Of a stretch of 64,000 nucleotides of DNA, positions 48,248-60,159 are shown in pieces. Position 1 is the stretch's first letter. Each line of letters starts with the position of its first letter. This stretch comes from Omphiscola glabra (lineage: Eukaryota > Mollusca > Gastropoda > Lymnaeidae). The stretch lies in the NCBI GenBank assembly GCA_964017045.1, contig OZ024808.1, positions 13,298,284-13,362,283 of the forward strand, given 5' to 3'. The notes beneath the pieces were generated by a model. The model did no database searches. It saw only the letters and a list, made by a program, of their open reading frames with translations, and was not told the origin of the DNA. The position numbers were made by a program, and so were the translations under genes.

Positions 48248-49039
48248 AATATTTATTAGCAGTTCCCCTAAACTTTAACCTTCATTAACAGTTCGTCACA
48301 TGTTAACATTAATAAAAAAAAAATCCCATATGTTAACATTTTCTTACAGTTAACAACATCGATCCTTTTGTTAACAAGCGTCTCCGGCCCTATGTGAGTA
48401 GCAAACACCTGGCGTCGCTGAGCAGTACTGAATTTAAGTGACTGGATATTAAATGTGTATATGAGTAAACAACCGAATAAATTTAATAAATATTGATTTG
48501 TATTAAAAAACTAAATTCTAAAGAGGTCAAAATAATCTTGAAATGAAAAGAAGGTCATGACCTCATGGTTGAAATTCTAAAGGGTGTTATTATTTTTAAA
48601 TAGGTTATTTGTCGACAAGGTGACCAGATGCATGTACACATTATCTGTGGAGATCAAAAAATATTTTTACTAACAAACTAACAAAAAGTCGTACACATTT
48701 TTCGTACACATTATTTCGAGCCTACTACCATGTTTGTAATACATACAGCTAGGAATGGTTCTGAAATTAATTTTTTTTTTTTGGTATAGTCTCTAAGTAA
48801 ATCCTAATTAGCCATCAACAAATTTTGCTAATATCTAGTTGATGAAGCATAACGAAAATAGGTTTATGTCCTAATTTATTTTAAAGATGTAGTTGATACA
48901 TGTCATTATAAGGGCCCACACACATACACACACCCACAATATTGGCCACTTTAAAAGAAGTATATTCCCGTTCTGTAATAGTTCTTTTTTGTTATTTCCC
49001 CATTCAGCAAAAGAGATGTTACGAATGTATATATTATGG

Positions 49040-49305
49040 AACAATGTAATGTAAATGAAGGAACAACGTAATATAAATGATGTAACTATGTAAAATAAAT
49101 GATGAGAAAATTGTTACATAAATGATGAGACAAAATAATAAAAATGATAGAGCGGTGTAATATAATTTTTGGAACTATGTAATATAAATGATGGAACAAT
49201 ATAATTTAAATGATGGAACAATGTAATGTAAATCACGGAACAATGTAATATAAATCATGAAACAATGTAATACAAACAATGTCATTTAAATGATCGAAAA
49301 ATGTA
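49040..49305. repeat. 22-bp minisatellite, about 12 copies (gaacaatgtaatataaatga)
   Basis: Imperfect units of ggaacaatgtaatataaatgat. Confidence 0.85.
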
Positions 49306-49356
49306 ATGTTGTTGCAAAAAAATTAACTTAAAAAACTTTTTAATATCCTTTGTTTA

Positions 49357-49824
49357 ATGAGAAGACGTTCGACCAGCTGTTACACAGGGGTCGACTAAGA
49401 CCAGCGGTTACACAGGGGTCGACTAAGACCAGCTGTTAAACGGGGGTAGACTAAGACCAGCTGTTACACGGGGGTCGACTAAGACCAGCTGTTACACAGG
49501 GGTCGACTAAGACCAGCTGTTACACGGGGGTCGACTAAGACCAGCTGTTACACAGGGGTCGACTAAGACCAGCTGTTACACGGGGGTCGACTATGACCAG
49601 CTGTTACACAGGGGTCGACTAAGACCAGCTGTTACACAGGGGTCGACTAAGACCAGCTGTTACACAGGGGTCGACTAAGACCTGCTGTTACACTGGGGTC
49701 GACTAAGACCATCGGAAAACCCTTCTTATGAAGAAGCAATGAAACTAATTTTATGTTTGGTGGTCACAACAACACCAGGAACTGTATTAAAGGGTCGCCG
49801 CGTTACGAAGGTTGAGAATCACTG
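49357..49824. mobile_element. hAT-like non-autonomous element with an internal 28-bp satellite
   Basis: The right part reads ttaaagggtcgccgcgttac then gaaggttgagaatcactg, whose complement (CAGTGATTCTCAACCTTCG) is a classic hAT terminus. The left part is a 28-bp array (accagctgttacacaggggt plus cgactaag, about 12 units, 49372-49712). The last unit runs into gaccatcggaaaac, a segment typical of the other side of such elements. So the array arose by expansion inside the element. No transposase is present. Confidence 0.6.
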
Positions 49825-50754
49825 AGCTGGACGATGGACTATTTAATGTCAAGACCTATAACTCGGTAGGGTATTCTAGACGACGCACCAGTAGCCGCCA
49901 GCAGCACACAACACAGCGCAAGTTGGTAAGAAATATTGCCTTTATTTAAAAGTAAACTTTATTCCACAACTTCGCTGCATTAATCCATTTTATTTGTTAC
50001 AGATCGTTTACTTGTCTTAAAACTGTTATCAACTAAAAGAGTCTGTTGTAGCCTGTCTTCTTTAACAATGTAATCAAATGGAAGAGTCTGTGGTAGTCTG
50101 CTGAGGATGAACCAGCCGCAAGAATTATGTCACAAACATATTTAGGACCGACAGTGTTTCACGAATGTGACGTAATAATAGTGACGTCATAGTCTGCTGT
50201 GTTCATTATTTTTTTAACAATAGGATAAAATAAAAGAGTCTGCTGTAGTTAGTCTGCATTAACAGGGTAGTCAAGTGTAAGGGTCTGCTGCTCGTAGTCT
50301 TAAAAAATGTAATCAAATTAAAAAGTCTGTAGCAGACAGTCTTATTTAACGACGTAAGCCACGTGTAAGTTTAACTGACACCATCTACACGACATGCTTA
50401 AATCTGAATGTATTATTTAGTTGTATTCATTGTCTTTAAGCTTCAGCCGAAGAGTAAATATTTCTTAACATGGAGTTAGGTTATCTAGACCTAAGTAAAA
50501 TTATCGCGACACCTTTACTTTTTTTCAATAGTTTTGAAATAATGTACTTGTCGGCTTATATCTTATGTTCCAATAATTACTATAATGACTTTCTGCCATC
50601 CACTAACAAAATACATTTGAAAAATATCACAAGCATTACTATCTCAAAAAAATTCCTTGTGTCATAACTTGTTCATAATAATAATGGTCAGATACCTAAC
50701 AGGTTAGTCCAACGCGCACCTCGGCGGGTTGGGTTAAGAAAACATGGTCGGCCA

Positions 50755-50792
50755 TCTATTGCCTTCGGGCCAAAGATTGAGACCCCTCTGTT
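50755..50792. mobile_element. hAT-like terminal repeat, orphan
   Basis: cttcgggccaaagattgaga followed by cccctctg complements to CAGAGGGGTCTCAATCTTTG, which resembles a hAT end. No partner was identified. Confidence 0.35.
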
Positions 50793-51105
50793 TCAGACAC
50801 GATACTCGGTTTTTTTTCCCCACAAATTCTAGAACCCTTATTGAACTATCCTACTAACATTTTAGTTACGAACAGATTTGCCATTTTACAAACCCATGAT
50901 TATCTTGCAACGACTTCTAAGATTATCTGCTGATTATTAGCGGTCTATTCGTCATATTGCTATAAAACGAGTTTTTAAATATTTGGAAGAAGTCTGTTCA
51001 AATTGAACCAGAACCCAACACACTGAAATCGAAGACAACAGAACATCGAATGGAACCGAACCCGAACCCCAACATTACTAAAAGTGTACCAGCCCGAATA
51101 AATCT

Positions 51106-51330
51106 AACACAATCTTACTAGAACTGACAATGTCAGTTTGCGAATGTGGCGTAAACACACTGACGTCAGAATATCTTATATTTTAATTACAACTAGAAAA
51201 ACTTAATTTTAAAGCGATTTTTTTGTAAACTTAAATGATCTCATTTTATCATTACATCCCCAGCTCGTCACCGTATTTTTTAAAAAATTGTTATTTTAGA
51301 TCTTCTAAACATAAAACTAATGATAACTAT
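51106..51330 (+). repeat. dispersed 5'-flank block upstream of the CX3C peptide gene
   Basis: Shares ttatattttaattacaacta followed by gaaaaa, and the preceding gacaatgt...gcgaatgtg region, with blocks at 58068-58330 and 60160-60300, and more weakly 50130-50200. It contains TGACGTCA near 51163, a perfect palindromic CRE. Confidence 0.6.
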
Positions 51331-51415
51331 TTGTATTGTTAATGGTAAGAATGAAATTTATATATATATACATTTACTTTAGTATTTTTTTTCTGTTTTA
51401 ACAGTCAAGGAAAAG

Positions 51416-53807
51416 ATGTTAAAATTAGTCCTTGTGTTATTATTCGCACTAAGTGTGCTGTCAGTGAACATGACAAATGGTTTGGGCGAGGCAGAATGCA
51501 ATGATGAATATATAAGATGCCTTAAAAGTTAGTATTCTTATGCAACTAGACATTTTGATATTTTTAACAATGACCAACATAAGACGACATAAGTAATTTA
51601 ATGCGTTTGGAACTGCAGTAATTTTATTAAATTTCAAACTGAAATTTGAAAGAAAACTATAAGCACTAAACTTAGTAGCTACCCTTATCTTCTTCTTCTA
51701 TATTTTGAAAGACCACGATCAATGAACTGATCATTCTGGCTCCTATGTTTCAGAGGGCCAACGATCAATGAACTGATCATTCTGGCTCCTATGTTTCAGA
51801 GGGGTTCGCGATGTAACTGTGCGTGGTTTTGAAGAGGATACTTCACTGGTTGCAAGGGCTACTCAGCAGTGGTATTATGAACTGGTGGGTTAGAAGACAG
51901 TTGGGAATAGACGCAAATGTGTCACGTGTAGTTCCAGTCCCTTATATATACATCTATCCATGTGGCGCTACAGCCGTCTTGCTCTGTGGTTTTGGTGATG
52001 CACCCACTTCTCTGTCATTGGACATTCTCTCTAGGTGTACTGCCCAGCGTAGCCTGCCCTTTTTTATTTCTGCTACTGTCGTGGGATCCTGCTATAGACT
52101 GTACAATTCATGGTTGGTTCGTATTCTCCATCCATATTCATCCGTTGTTGGTCCATATATTTTCCTGAGAACTTTCCTCTCCTATGTGTTTAATAGGTTT
52201 CCTGGCATTTTTGTTAGGGTCCAAGTTTTACTTGCATTTGTTACAACTGGTCTGATTACAGTTTTATAAATAGTTTTCTTTGTTTCTGACCACTGAATTA
52301 TGCCCTATTTCTGGCTAATATTCTTTCTTTTATTTCTGTTAGTAATTCGTTTCTTTCATTTAATAAATATCTTAGGTATTTCAATTGATTTACCTTTTCA
52401 AAAGTCTGGTTTCTAATTTTAATGGCTTCATCTGTCTGTTCTTCTCTTATCATAATCATGTATTTTTCTTTTTTGGTTGTTAACATCCAGCCCTGCTTGT
52501 AGTGATGCGTCTTCTAATTCAACAAAGGATTTTGGTATGTCTTTAATACTTTTCGCTAGCAGTGATATGAAATCAGCATGTGTAAGATACTAAAGGGGTT
52601 GATTGTACTGTGTGCTCATTAGTAGTGGGTCTTGGGTTTCCTTCAGAAAGTATCCTATTATTGTTCCTCGGGTGTCAATGTGTATGGTTATCATAACTCT
52701 CTCTAATGTTAGGTTAAATAGCATACAAGCCAGTGAGTCTCCCTGTCGTAGGCCTCGTCAAATCTGAAATTCCCTTGAATATTCTCCTTGAACCTTGATT
52801 TTGCTTTTTGAGTTGTTCAGTGTTACATGTATCAGTCTTGTTAGTTTATTGTTCGATGTTACATATATCAGTCTTGTCAGTTTGTTGGGTATGCCAAACT
52901 TCTGTAGAATCTCATATAGATATTTTCGTTTGATGCTGTCATATGCCATTTTATAGTCCACATAGAGTTGATGTACTGGTATATTATATTCATAGCATTT
53001 CTCTCAAAGGCATCTGATGGTGAAAATCTGATGAGTCGTTGATCTGTTTTGTCTGAATCCACATTGGTAATCACCTAGTATTTCTTCAGTGTGCGGTTGT
53101 AGTCTTTCGGCAATTAGCTTCGTCAGTATTTTGTAAGAAATATTTAATAGGGAGATTCCTCTGTAGTTTGTGCACTGAAGTTTGGGGCCTTTCTTGTGTA
53201 TTGGGGTTATTAATGCTGTTTCCCATTATTTTGGAAGTTTCACTTCTTGCCAAATTTTAGTAATAAGTTCATGTATCTGATTGTGTAGCCTTCTTCCTCC
53301 ATATTTAATAAGTTATGCTGTGATGAGGTCTTCTCCAGGGGCTTTGTGGTTTTTCATATCATTAATTAGTTCTTTAGTTTCTTCTACAGTTGGGGAGTTC
53401 ATAAAAGGGTCTGGTCCTCCCTGTGGTAGTTGGTAATCTTCATCTTTTCTATTGTCTGCATTCAGAATATCACCAAAATATTCAACCAAACCTCTTCAGC
53501 ACTTAACGATTTTCCGTGATTAATTCTTTATCTTGGCTCTCACACATTTGCGGTCTGGATTGGTATCCATTCTTTTCATCTTTTATCTTGTATACATATG
53601 ATACGATTATTTTGGATATTGATTTCATCCATCATTGCTGTTGTGCAATATATCAAAGTATTCAACTTGTTATCGTCTGTAAATTAAAACTTGAAAGAAC
53701 TAATCATATCTGATTGGCTGACGACTTTTGCAGCGCGATGCTGGTGTTATTAATGAAAGAGTAATTCAATAATCATAATTAAAAACAAATACTTTATTAT
53801 TTAAAAA

Positions 53808-53858
<51 letters not shown>

Positions 53859-54126
53859 AATCTAAAATTAATATGTAAATATATATATATGTATATATAT
53901 TATATTTATAATTTTTGCTAACTAGAAATGGGTTTGTTATGTAATTTCTGTGTAAAAAATCCAGATGATTGTATGTTGTTAACAAAGCTTAATATTATAT
54001 AATGTAGACATATACACAAATATATTGTATATCTACTTTCTAGATTGTCCAATGGGGAATCGAGAGTGCAGGAAAGGTTGTGCAGCTGGACATCATGAAT
54101 GCCTCATGTTACATCGGGGTCGTTGA
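51416..54126 (+). CDS. secreted six-cysteine peptide, 2 exons, 64 aa
   Basis: Exon 1 51416-51527 and exon 2 54044-54126 are joined by a phase-1 intron (GTTAGT donor, ctttctag acceptor). The signal peptide is [20 protein letters not shown]. The mature part has six cysteines (28, 35, 39, 46, 50, 57) in the strikingly regular pattern C-x6-C-x3-C-x6-C-x3-C-x6-C. It shares the pre-intron motif CN/D-x-EY-x2-C and the intron phase with the 33250-33932 gene. The 2.5-kb intron holds a minus-strand LINE remnant (51700-53500) and a TA microsatellite. The family is unknown to me. Confidence 0.72.
51700..51890 (-). mobile_element. LINE 3' tail, same family as 12690-13010, with a 54-bp duplication
   Basis: The complement matches aaaccacgcac, catcgcgaacccctctgaa and ataggagccagaatgatcag of the tail at 12880-13000. 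The catgatcattctggctccta-like segment is duplicated (51717 and 51771). Confidence 0.65.
51890..53500 (-). mobile_element. non-LTR retrotransposon reverse-transcriptase remnant in a peptide-gene intron
   Basis: Read on the minus strand: [92 protein letters not shown], then near 52590 [10 protein letters not shown] where a YADD box is expected. The catalytic DD is lost (ADF) and several stops interrupt. An internal duplication repeats NKLTRLI-VT-NN. The C-terminal part ([32 protein letters not shown]) lies at about 52270-51960. It is dead and unrelated in function to the host peptide gene. The plus frame 51823-52269 is its shadow. Confidence 0.8.
53813..53900. repeat. (TA)n microsatellite
   Basis: Long TA tract with short interruptions. 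Confidence 0.95.
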
Positions 54127-54289
54127 TAATATACACAAAAAAAAGTCAAAACTAAGAAACTACGAAATTTAATCAATTATTTTTTTATAAAGAAAACTAT
54201 AAAAGAATTTATAATTCTTTAGTAACAGAAATTAAAATTTAGATTTTTGTAAAATAAATTTTTATAGCATTAATAGAACTTAAGATTTT

Positions 54290-54480
54290 GGTAGCAGAAA
54301 TGGAAATTTAGATTTTGGAAGGAGAAATGGAAATTTAGAATTCGGTAGCAGAAATAGAAATTTACATTTTGGTAGGATGAATGGAAGTTTAGATTTTGCT
54401 AGGAGAAATTTAATTTTAGATTTTGAAAGCAGAAAAGTAAATTTTAATTTTTATGTTAGAAATAGACATTTATAATTAAC
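54290..54480. repeat. degenerate tandem repeat, about 30-bp unit (agaaatggaaatttagattt)
   Basis: Six or seven imperfect units of ggtagcagaaatggaaattt plus agatttt, just downstream of the six-cysteine peptide stop. Confidence 0.7.
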
Positions 54481-54939
54481 TAGCGGATACATTAATTAAG
54501 TTTTTTTTTTTTAAAATTCTGTCAAAATAGTAATATAAAAAAACAACCTACTAGTGTTTTATTATTATCATTAAAAACTAAGTTAAATTTAAAGATTTCA
54601 TGAAAATGGAAATAAAGCCTTAAAATATAATAGTTTATGTTGTATCATTTTTATTTGCCCCCCCCCTCTTTTTTTAAAAAAACCTTGTAATTGTTATTTG
54701 TTATATACATGTAAGTGTTATTATGTGTGGAGGCATGCATGCACAAACCGGTGTTATTTGAAAACCTAAGAAGATAAATATAATGGATCGCTTCCAAATG
54801 ATAAACGGTCTCTCTTACTGAGTCAGAGCTGCTTCTGGAAAGTTTGGTCAACAATCCATCAGCACAACCAGGGGGCAGTTGGCGTCCGTCCGTCGCAAGG
54901 TGACGATGGTATGGAATTCACAGGACGAAATCCACAAGG

Positions 54940-55280
54940 CCTGGGATTATTCCTCTGGGATTATAAGCTGGTTCCCAACAACAAATCGCTTGGATAACTC
55001 CAATGGAACATCATGTGGATGAGACAGCTTGGCACCAGTGGCGTCGCACGAGTTGTCGGAATGTTTCATTGTACCAATGTTATCCGCCTTCGGGACTCCA
55101 TCTAAGGGTTTGAAATCAGAGTTTCCTTCTCTTAGATGAGTTACCATCCAAGATTAACGAGTCCCATCCATCCACTCCGGGGTGGGGATGTTTTTTGTTT
55201 GACTTGGCTTTGGTGGGGGTTGAACTCCAGACCAACTTGAGATTTGCTCAGTTTATACCAGTCGGCCACCCAGCACCCAA
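54940..55280 (-). mobile_element. tRNA-derived SINE
   Basis: On the minus strand the head holds an RNA polymerase III A box (TGGCCGACTGGT, 55268-55257) and, 28 nt on, a B box (GGAGTTCAACCCC, 55228-55216). A more complex body follows, as in tRNA-derived SINEs. The open minus frame at 54947-55147 is incidental. The 3' end is not clear and may run to about 54840. Confidence 0.65.
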
Positions 55281-55384
55281 AGGGGGCAGTATAAGCAAAC
55301 TAAAATGTAGGTATAAAAGGTTATTGTACCACATGTGCTTATCTATGTCAATGAAATGATGCAGACAGTTTATTAAAACCATGC

Positions 55385-55760
55385 AATAATGTGTATGGGG
55401 GTCCCAGGCACTGAGGTACTAGCAAAGGAAGGTCTCTCCAACATCTTGACGTCTTTGATGCAGTCAAAGCTTCAGTGGAGGGGACATATGGGAGCAAACG
55501 TCGGACAACAGCTTGTCCAAAAGGATATTTTATGCTGAGCTCAAGAACTGCATGGCGGGTTTGCTTGTGGTCAAAGTAAATGTGAAACCTCTTTTAAAGC
55601 GGTTGGTAAAGACACAAACACATGGTCAAATGTGGTAAAGTACCAAGCATTGTGGTTCTACTCTATACGCAAATGATCCTGAAAACATGAAGTCACCAGA
55701 TAGCAGCTGCAGAGTACAAAATACACGTGAGAAATGCATGGGGTTAACTTAAACTGGAGA
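55385..55760 (+). mobile_element. LINE reverse-transcriptase C-terminal fragment
   Basis: The frame reads TEVLAKEGLSNILTSLMQSK then LQWRGHMGA, the familiar RAG...L...QLRWxGH motif of LINE C-termini. It then degrades. Confidence 0.65.
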
Positions 55761-55954
55761 TGTCACTTCAATCACCTACTGCTCAAGAACATCTTTGGCC
55801 AACGCTTCTTCTGGATGTTTAAAGGGGGTGGGAATATTAGGATGCATGTGTACCATCCCGATCCCGATACTGATGTAACATTAAAAACCCACCGGATGTA
55901 CTCAGGCTGAGGTGGACCCCGTTTATCTAGTCTATTATGTGAGGATACGAGCAG

Positions 55955-56095
55955 GGGCTGTCCTGGCAGTAGGAGACCTAGAACGTGCAAGGGCTGTCCT
56001 GGCAGCAGGAGACCTAGAACGTGCAAGGGCTGTCCTGGCAGCAGGAAACCTAGAACGTGCAAGGGCTGTCCTGGCAGCAGGAGACCTAGAACGTG
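55955..56095. repeat. 36-bp satellite, left block (about 4 copies)
   Basis: Units of cgtgcaagggctgtcctggc plus agcaggagacctagaa. Continues after the inserted element at 56532. Confidence 0.93.
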
Positions 56096-56531
56096 TGTCA
56101 CAGAATGAGATCTTCTAAGGTATGGCCCTTCGCGTACCAAGTAATATTGGTGTTGATTAATGCGGGGCTGTACCTCTCTGCGAAAGTTCAGTATCCAGAC
56201 GTTGAGGATTTTTAACGAAGACAACACAGACGTTAATGAATAACCAAGGAATTCTTTATTAACTATTGTAAACAAAAGAATGTATTGATAGATTAATATA
56301 GTCCAGTAATGCTTCTTCAACTTTCAAACGTAACGTTAACCTCCATTAATCTCAACCTCCATAAGCTCTCACCCAAAACAATCCTCACTTCCACCGGAAA
56401 TCCACCTCAGCACGTTTATCATTAAATAAATGTGGTGCCACATATGGGGAAGTCCCGAACAAAACACATTATAAGTTATATGAATATCAATGGCGCGCCA
56501 TATTTCAATCCCAACCCAGTCATTTGTGACA
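56096..56531. mobile_element. probable solo LTR (436 bp) inserted in the 36-bp satellite
   Basis: The block begins TGTCACAGAATGA and ends TCATTTGTGACA (inverted TG...CA ends). It is flanked by an exact 5-bp direct repeat, ACGTG at 56091-56095 and 56532-56536. Removing it and one ACGTG restores a perfect satellite unit. It contains ATTAAATAAA near 56422. A short TIR transposon with 5-bp duplications cannot be excluded. Confidence 0.75.
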
Positions 56532-56937
56532 ACGTGCAAGGGCTGCCCTGGCAGCAGGAGACCTAGAACGTGTAAGGGCTGTCCTGGCAGCAGGAGACCT
56601 AGAACGTGCAAGGGCTGTCCTGGCAGCAGGAGACCTAGAACGTGCAAGGGCTGTCCTGGCAGCAGGAGACCTAGAACGTGCAAAGGCTGTCCTGGCAGCA
56701 GGAGACCTAGAACGTGCAAGGGCTGTCCTGGCAGCAGGAGACCTAGAACGTGCAGGGGCTGTCCTGGCAGCAGGAGACCTAGAATGTGCAAGGGCTGTCC
56801 TGGCAGCAGGAGACCTAGAACGTGCAAGGGCTGTCCTGGCAGCAGGAGACCTAGAACGTGCAAGGGCTGTCCTGGCAGCAGGAGACCTAGAACGTGCAAG
56901 GGCTGTCCTGGCAGTAGGAGATCTAGAACGTGCATAC
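56532..56937. repeat. 36-bp satellite, right block (11 copies)
   Basis: Same unit as the left block. Open on both strands (CKGCPGSRRPRT on plus, VLGLLLPGQPLH on minus) because 36 is divisible by three. Not called as a gene. Confidence 0.93.
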
Positions 56938-57654
56938 TATGCGACCAGTTATTACAAGAACTTTTCTGGCTTATATGACGAACGTTTTGGGATGGAATTA
57001 AGAGCTTTGATTTAACGGCTCACTGACACCATTTCCTAAACTACATATCGAACAAGATTGCAAATCAGAATGTTATCAGTACAAAAACAAAATCCTTGTA
57101 ATTGTTTGCATCCAGAACCTTTTTAGATACAATGTTTCAGTACTGTACCTTTAATTAGGAGAGTACTGTCCCTTTAATTAGGAGAGTACTGTCCCTTTAA
57201 TTAGGAGAGGTAGAAGATAGCGAATGCGCTGAACGAGACTGGTGGTAAGGCTTTGGGGATAGTTCTTAGTAAGCTAATCCCATGGAAATGTTTGATCAAT
57301 TCAAAATGATGGGATGCATTTTAGCGCATACCAAAAATTTTTTTTGCACCATTCTACACTCAACAACCTAGCGTCAGAAAAAGATGCTTGTAGAAATTTA
57401 GTTTCCCTTGACCTTGACCATGCACGGGTTACACGATAACATTTAGTTTTAGTTGTATCTATAAAGTAGTTTTTGTTTCATAATTTTATTTTGAAACGTT
57501 TTATTTGTTTAAACTATTCCACAAATATATTATTTTGAAAATATTTTTTTCCTTCCAAAACAGATGTTCAATAAAACAAACACACTATTAGTATCATAAT
57601 TACTATTTTTGCATTTATTAAAAACTTTAATGGTCTTTTTCTAAAATTTACTGT

Positions 57655-57840
57655 GTTGTAGAACTTGTGTTGAAGAACTTGTGTTGTAGAACTTGTGTTG
57701 TAGAACTTGTGTTGTAGAACTTGTGTTGTAGAACTTGTGTTGTAGAACTTGTGTTGTATAACTTGTGTTGTAGAACTTGTGTTGTAGAACATTTGTTGTA
57801 AACGTTTGTTGTAGATCTTGTGTTGTAGAACCTTTGGTGT
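57655..57840. repeat. 14-bp minisatellite, about 13 copies (gtagaacttgtgtt)
   Basis: Units of ttgtgttgtagaac with a few variants. Confidence 0.93.
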
Positions 57841-58067
57841 AGAAAAGGTTTTAAGAAGAATTGGGATGGCTATTTAAACCATAGAGGCGTGAGACTCCCC
57901 AGAGGCTCTAGGCCCGCTTGAGTCTCAAGGCTCTGTAGAGGCGTGAGGCCCCGCTCACGTGCACAATGGGCTCATGCCTTAAGATAACACTGGCACGTCT
58001 AGACCCATATTCAATTTTCACAATAGCATTATTTAAATATATTTTTTTATAATTTTTTTGCCAAGCA

Positions 58068-58330
58068 CGAACAAATCTGTCGCGAACTTATTAGAACCGA
58101 CAATGTTTAACAAGTTTTGTGTAACAATAGTCAAGCGAGAATATCTTACAATTTTAATAAAACTAGAAAAAAAACTAAATTGTTTAGTGACATTTGTTTT
58201 ATAACTTAAATTATCCCACTTTATCATTATCTGCCAAACGCTTCGTTGCAAAACCCCTTTCTGATGATTGGAGACGCAACCTATTTTTATATATTTCTAA
58301 ATTTTAAGTCAAAGCTTCTAAACAACAACA
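58068..58330 (+). repeat. copy of the CX3C-gene 5'-flank block
   Basis: Parallel to 51106-51330 (gaatatcttacaattttaat, ctagaaaaa, cccactttatcattat). No signal-peptide exon follows. Confidence 0.55.
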
Positions 58331-58562
58331 AAAAAAAAACGTGTCATAGTAATATGTATTTTTAATGCTACAAAATAATTTAGTAGTAATGAAGCAGGGC
58401 CAGTTTCTCTCACGTCCCACAACTCTGATTGGCCAATCCGCTCAAGTCCTAACATTCCGTATAACAAGCACAATGCGTTTTAAGTATATTACTCGTCTCC
58501 CTTTAGTGGTTCATAGATTCATAATCATATCTATGACAGATAATAAGTGCACATAACACAGG

Positions 58563-58950
58563 AGTTTCAAAAATGTTGAAACCACTAGGAGAAGTAGATA
58601 CTTGTATCTATCTAGGAAGTATAGTTAATACAAATGGGGGTTCTATCTCTCTAGGAAGTATAGTTAATACAAATGGGGTTCAAAGGCGGATACAAAGAAA
58701 ATAATACAGAAAAGAACATGAGTTTTTTTGATGAAATTATAAAACAGGTCTCTTGGTAAATAAGACGTAAGTCAAAAGACAAAAAGACAAAAAGACAGAC
58801 TGTTTTACTCAAATGTTAAGTCTGTTCTTCTGCATGGCTGAGAATGCTGGAGATCAACCAATAAAGTTTGAAAACACGGCAAACCTTTCTGAAGGTTTGT
58901 CAGAGTAAAATACTCAACATAAAGTGGTGTCAGAATATCTCCAGCATAAA
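58563..58950 (+). mobile_element. LINE reverse-transcriptase C-terminal remnant
   Basis: The frame MLKPLGEVDTCIYLGSIVNT is followed by a duplicated LGSIVNTNG (a 39-bp-scale duplication). After disrupted DNA comes FYSNVKSVLLHG, the usual NVKSVLLYGxExW motif, then KILNIKWCQNIS. It contains frameshifts and stops. Confidence 0.7.
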
Positions 58951-58954
58951 AGTG

Positions 58955-59265
58955 TTGGGAAGGACCGCCCAAATAGCAGTGTTGGGAAGGACAGACCAAA
59001 TAGCAGTGTTGGGAAGGACAGCCCTAATAACATTTTGTGTAGAATGACAGCCCAAAAAGCAGTGTTATGAATGACAGCCCAATAGCATTTTGTGTAGAAT
59101 GACAGCCCAAATAGCAGTGCTAGGAATGACAGCCCAAATAGCATTTTGTGTAGAATGACAGCCTAAATAGCAGTTTAAGGAATGACAGTCCAAATATCAT
59201 TCTGTGTAGAATGACAGCCCAAATAGCAATGTTGGGAATGGCATCCCACATAGCACTGTTGGTAA
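58955..59265. repeat. satellite of about 22-33-bp units (ggaatgacagcccaaatagc)
   Basis: Alternating gaatgacagcccaaatagca and gtgttggga / ttttgtgta subunits, about 12 copies, starting directly after the LINE remnant. Confidence 0.88.
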
Positions 59266-60159
59266 ATAATGTGGATATGTATAGGGTATACGAAGCCAAA
59301 AAACAAGATAAGCAATTGTACGATACCAATGCAAAATATAACAAGATAAGCAATTGTATGGAACTCTCAAGTTCTAAGAGGAAGAGGAAGGAGCAAAGTT
59401 ATCCGGTGAAGAGATGTGTGCAAAGATGTAAGAACCAATGGAAAAGGTTAGATTTCTTTGGTATTCAACGTTAGACGAGCTGGAAGATATGATATTCATT
59501 GTTAGATGAGCTGGAGGATATAATATTCAAATTCAGAATTTTAACGGTAGTTTACACGTATTGCGATAAATGAACCATCCATAACAGGGGATAGTAATCT
59601 GCTGACATAGAGTTTGCATTGAATTCTTGAACCAAATCAATACTTTTTGTGTTCCTACATCGTTACTTTAGTGAAGCGTATTGTTCAATGACCAACACAT
59701 GTTGTCACTTTACCATAGGAATAACCAGATATTTGATTGTGATGCTAAAAAATAAACCAATTATAATTGAAGATTAAATCAATAGTAATAATCGTATGGC
59801 ATAAAGATAATATCGCATTTAAATTTAAAGACATATAGCTATTCTTCAGAAGTACACAGATTATTCCGACACAAACACCCGTACATAACGGAAATTGATA
59901 GGAACATTTGTCCACGTTGCCTCAGATTTTAAGTTTAGTTTTTCGTTACTTTTTTTGTGGACATTTTTTAATTTTAATTTGTCAAAATATTTAATTTTTT
60001 TTTTTGGGGGGGGGGGGGCGCACAGTTTAAGGGGGGGGGGGTTAAATATCAAGAAAAATCTCTTTAAGATGAACTTGAACTGAACCCACTGAATTTGAGC
60101 ACTGCTGAAGGTCGAACTGAATTGGAGCCGAAACTTTCGTCACTGAGTTTAAACAAACA

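Noticed and set aside
47542..48249. 235-codon open frame of ELVFYIKL repeats
   Set aside because: A 27-bp satellite keeps frames open automatically. Differences between units alter residues freely and no signal, domain or splice context exists.
51823..52269. 148-codon plus frame
   Set aside because: Antisense of the C-terminal part of the minus-strand LINE reverse transcriptase.
54947..55147. 66-codon minus frame
   Set aside because: Falls within the tRNA-derived SINE.
56369..56978. Long open frames on both strands (LLLPGQPLHVLG and CKGCPGSRRPRT)
   Set aside because: By-product of a 36-bp satellite. Being open on both strands with identical units argues against a protein.
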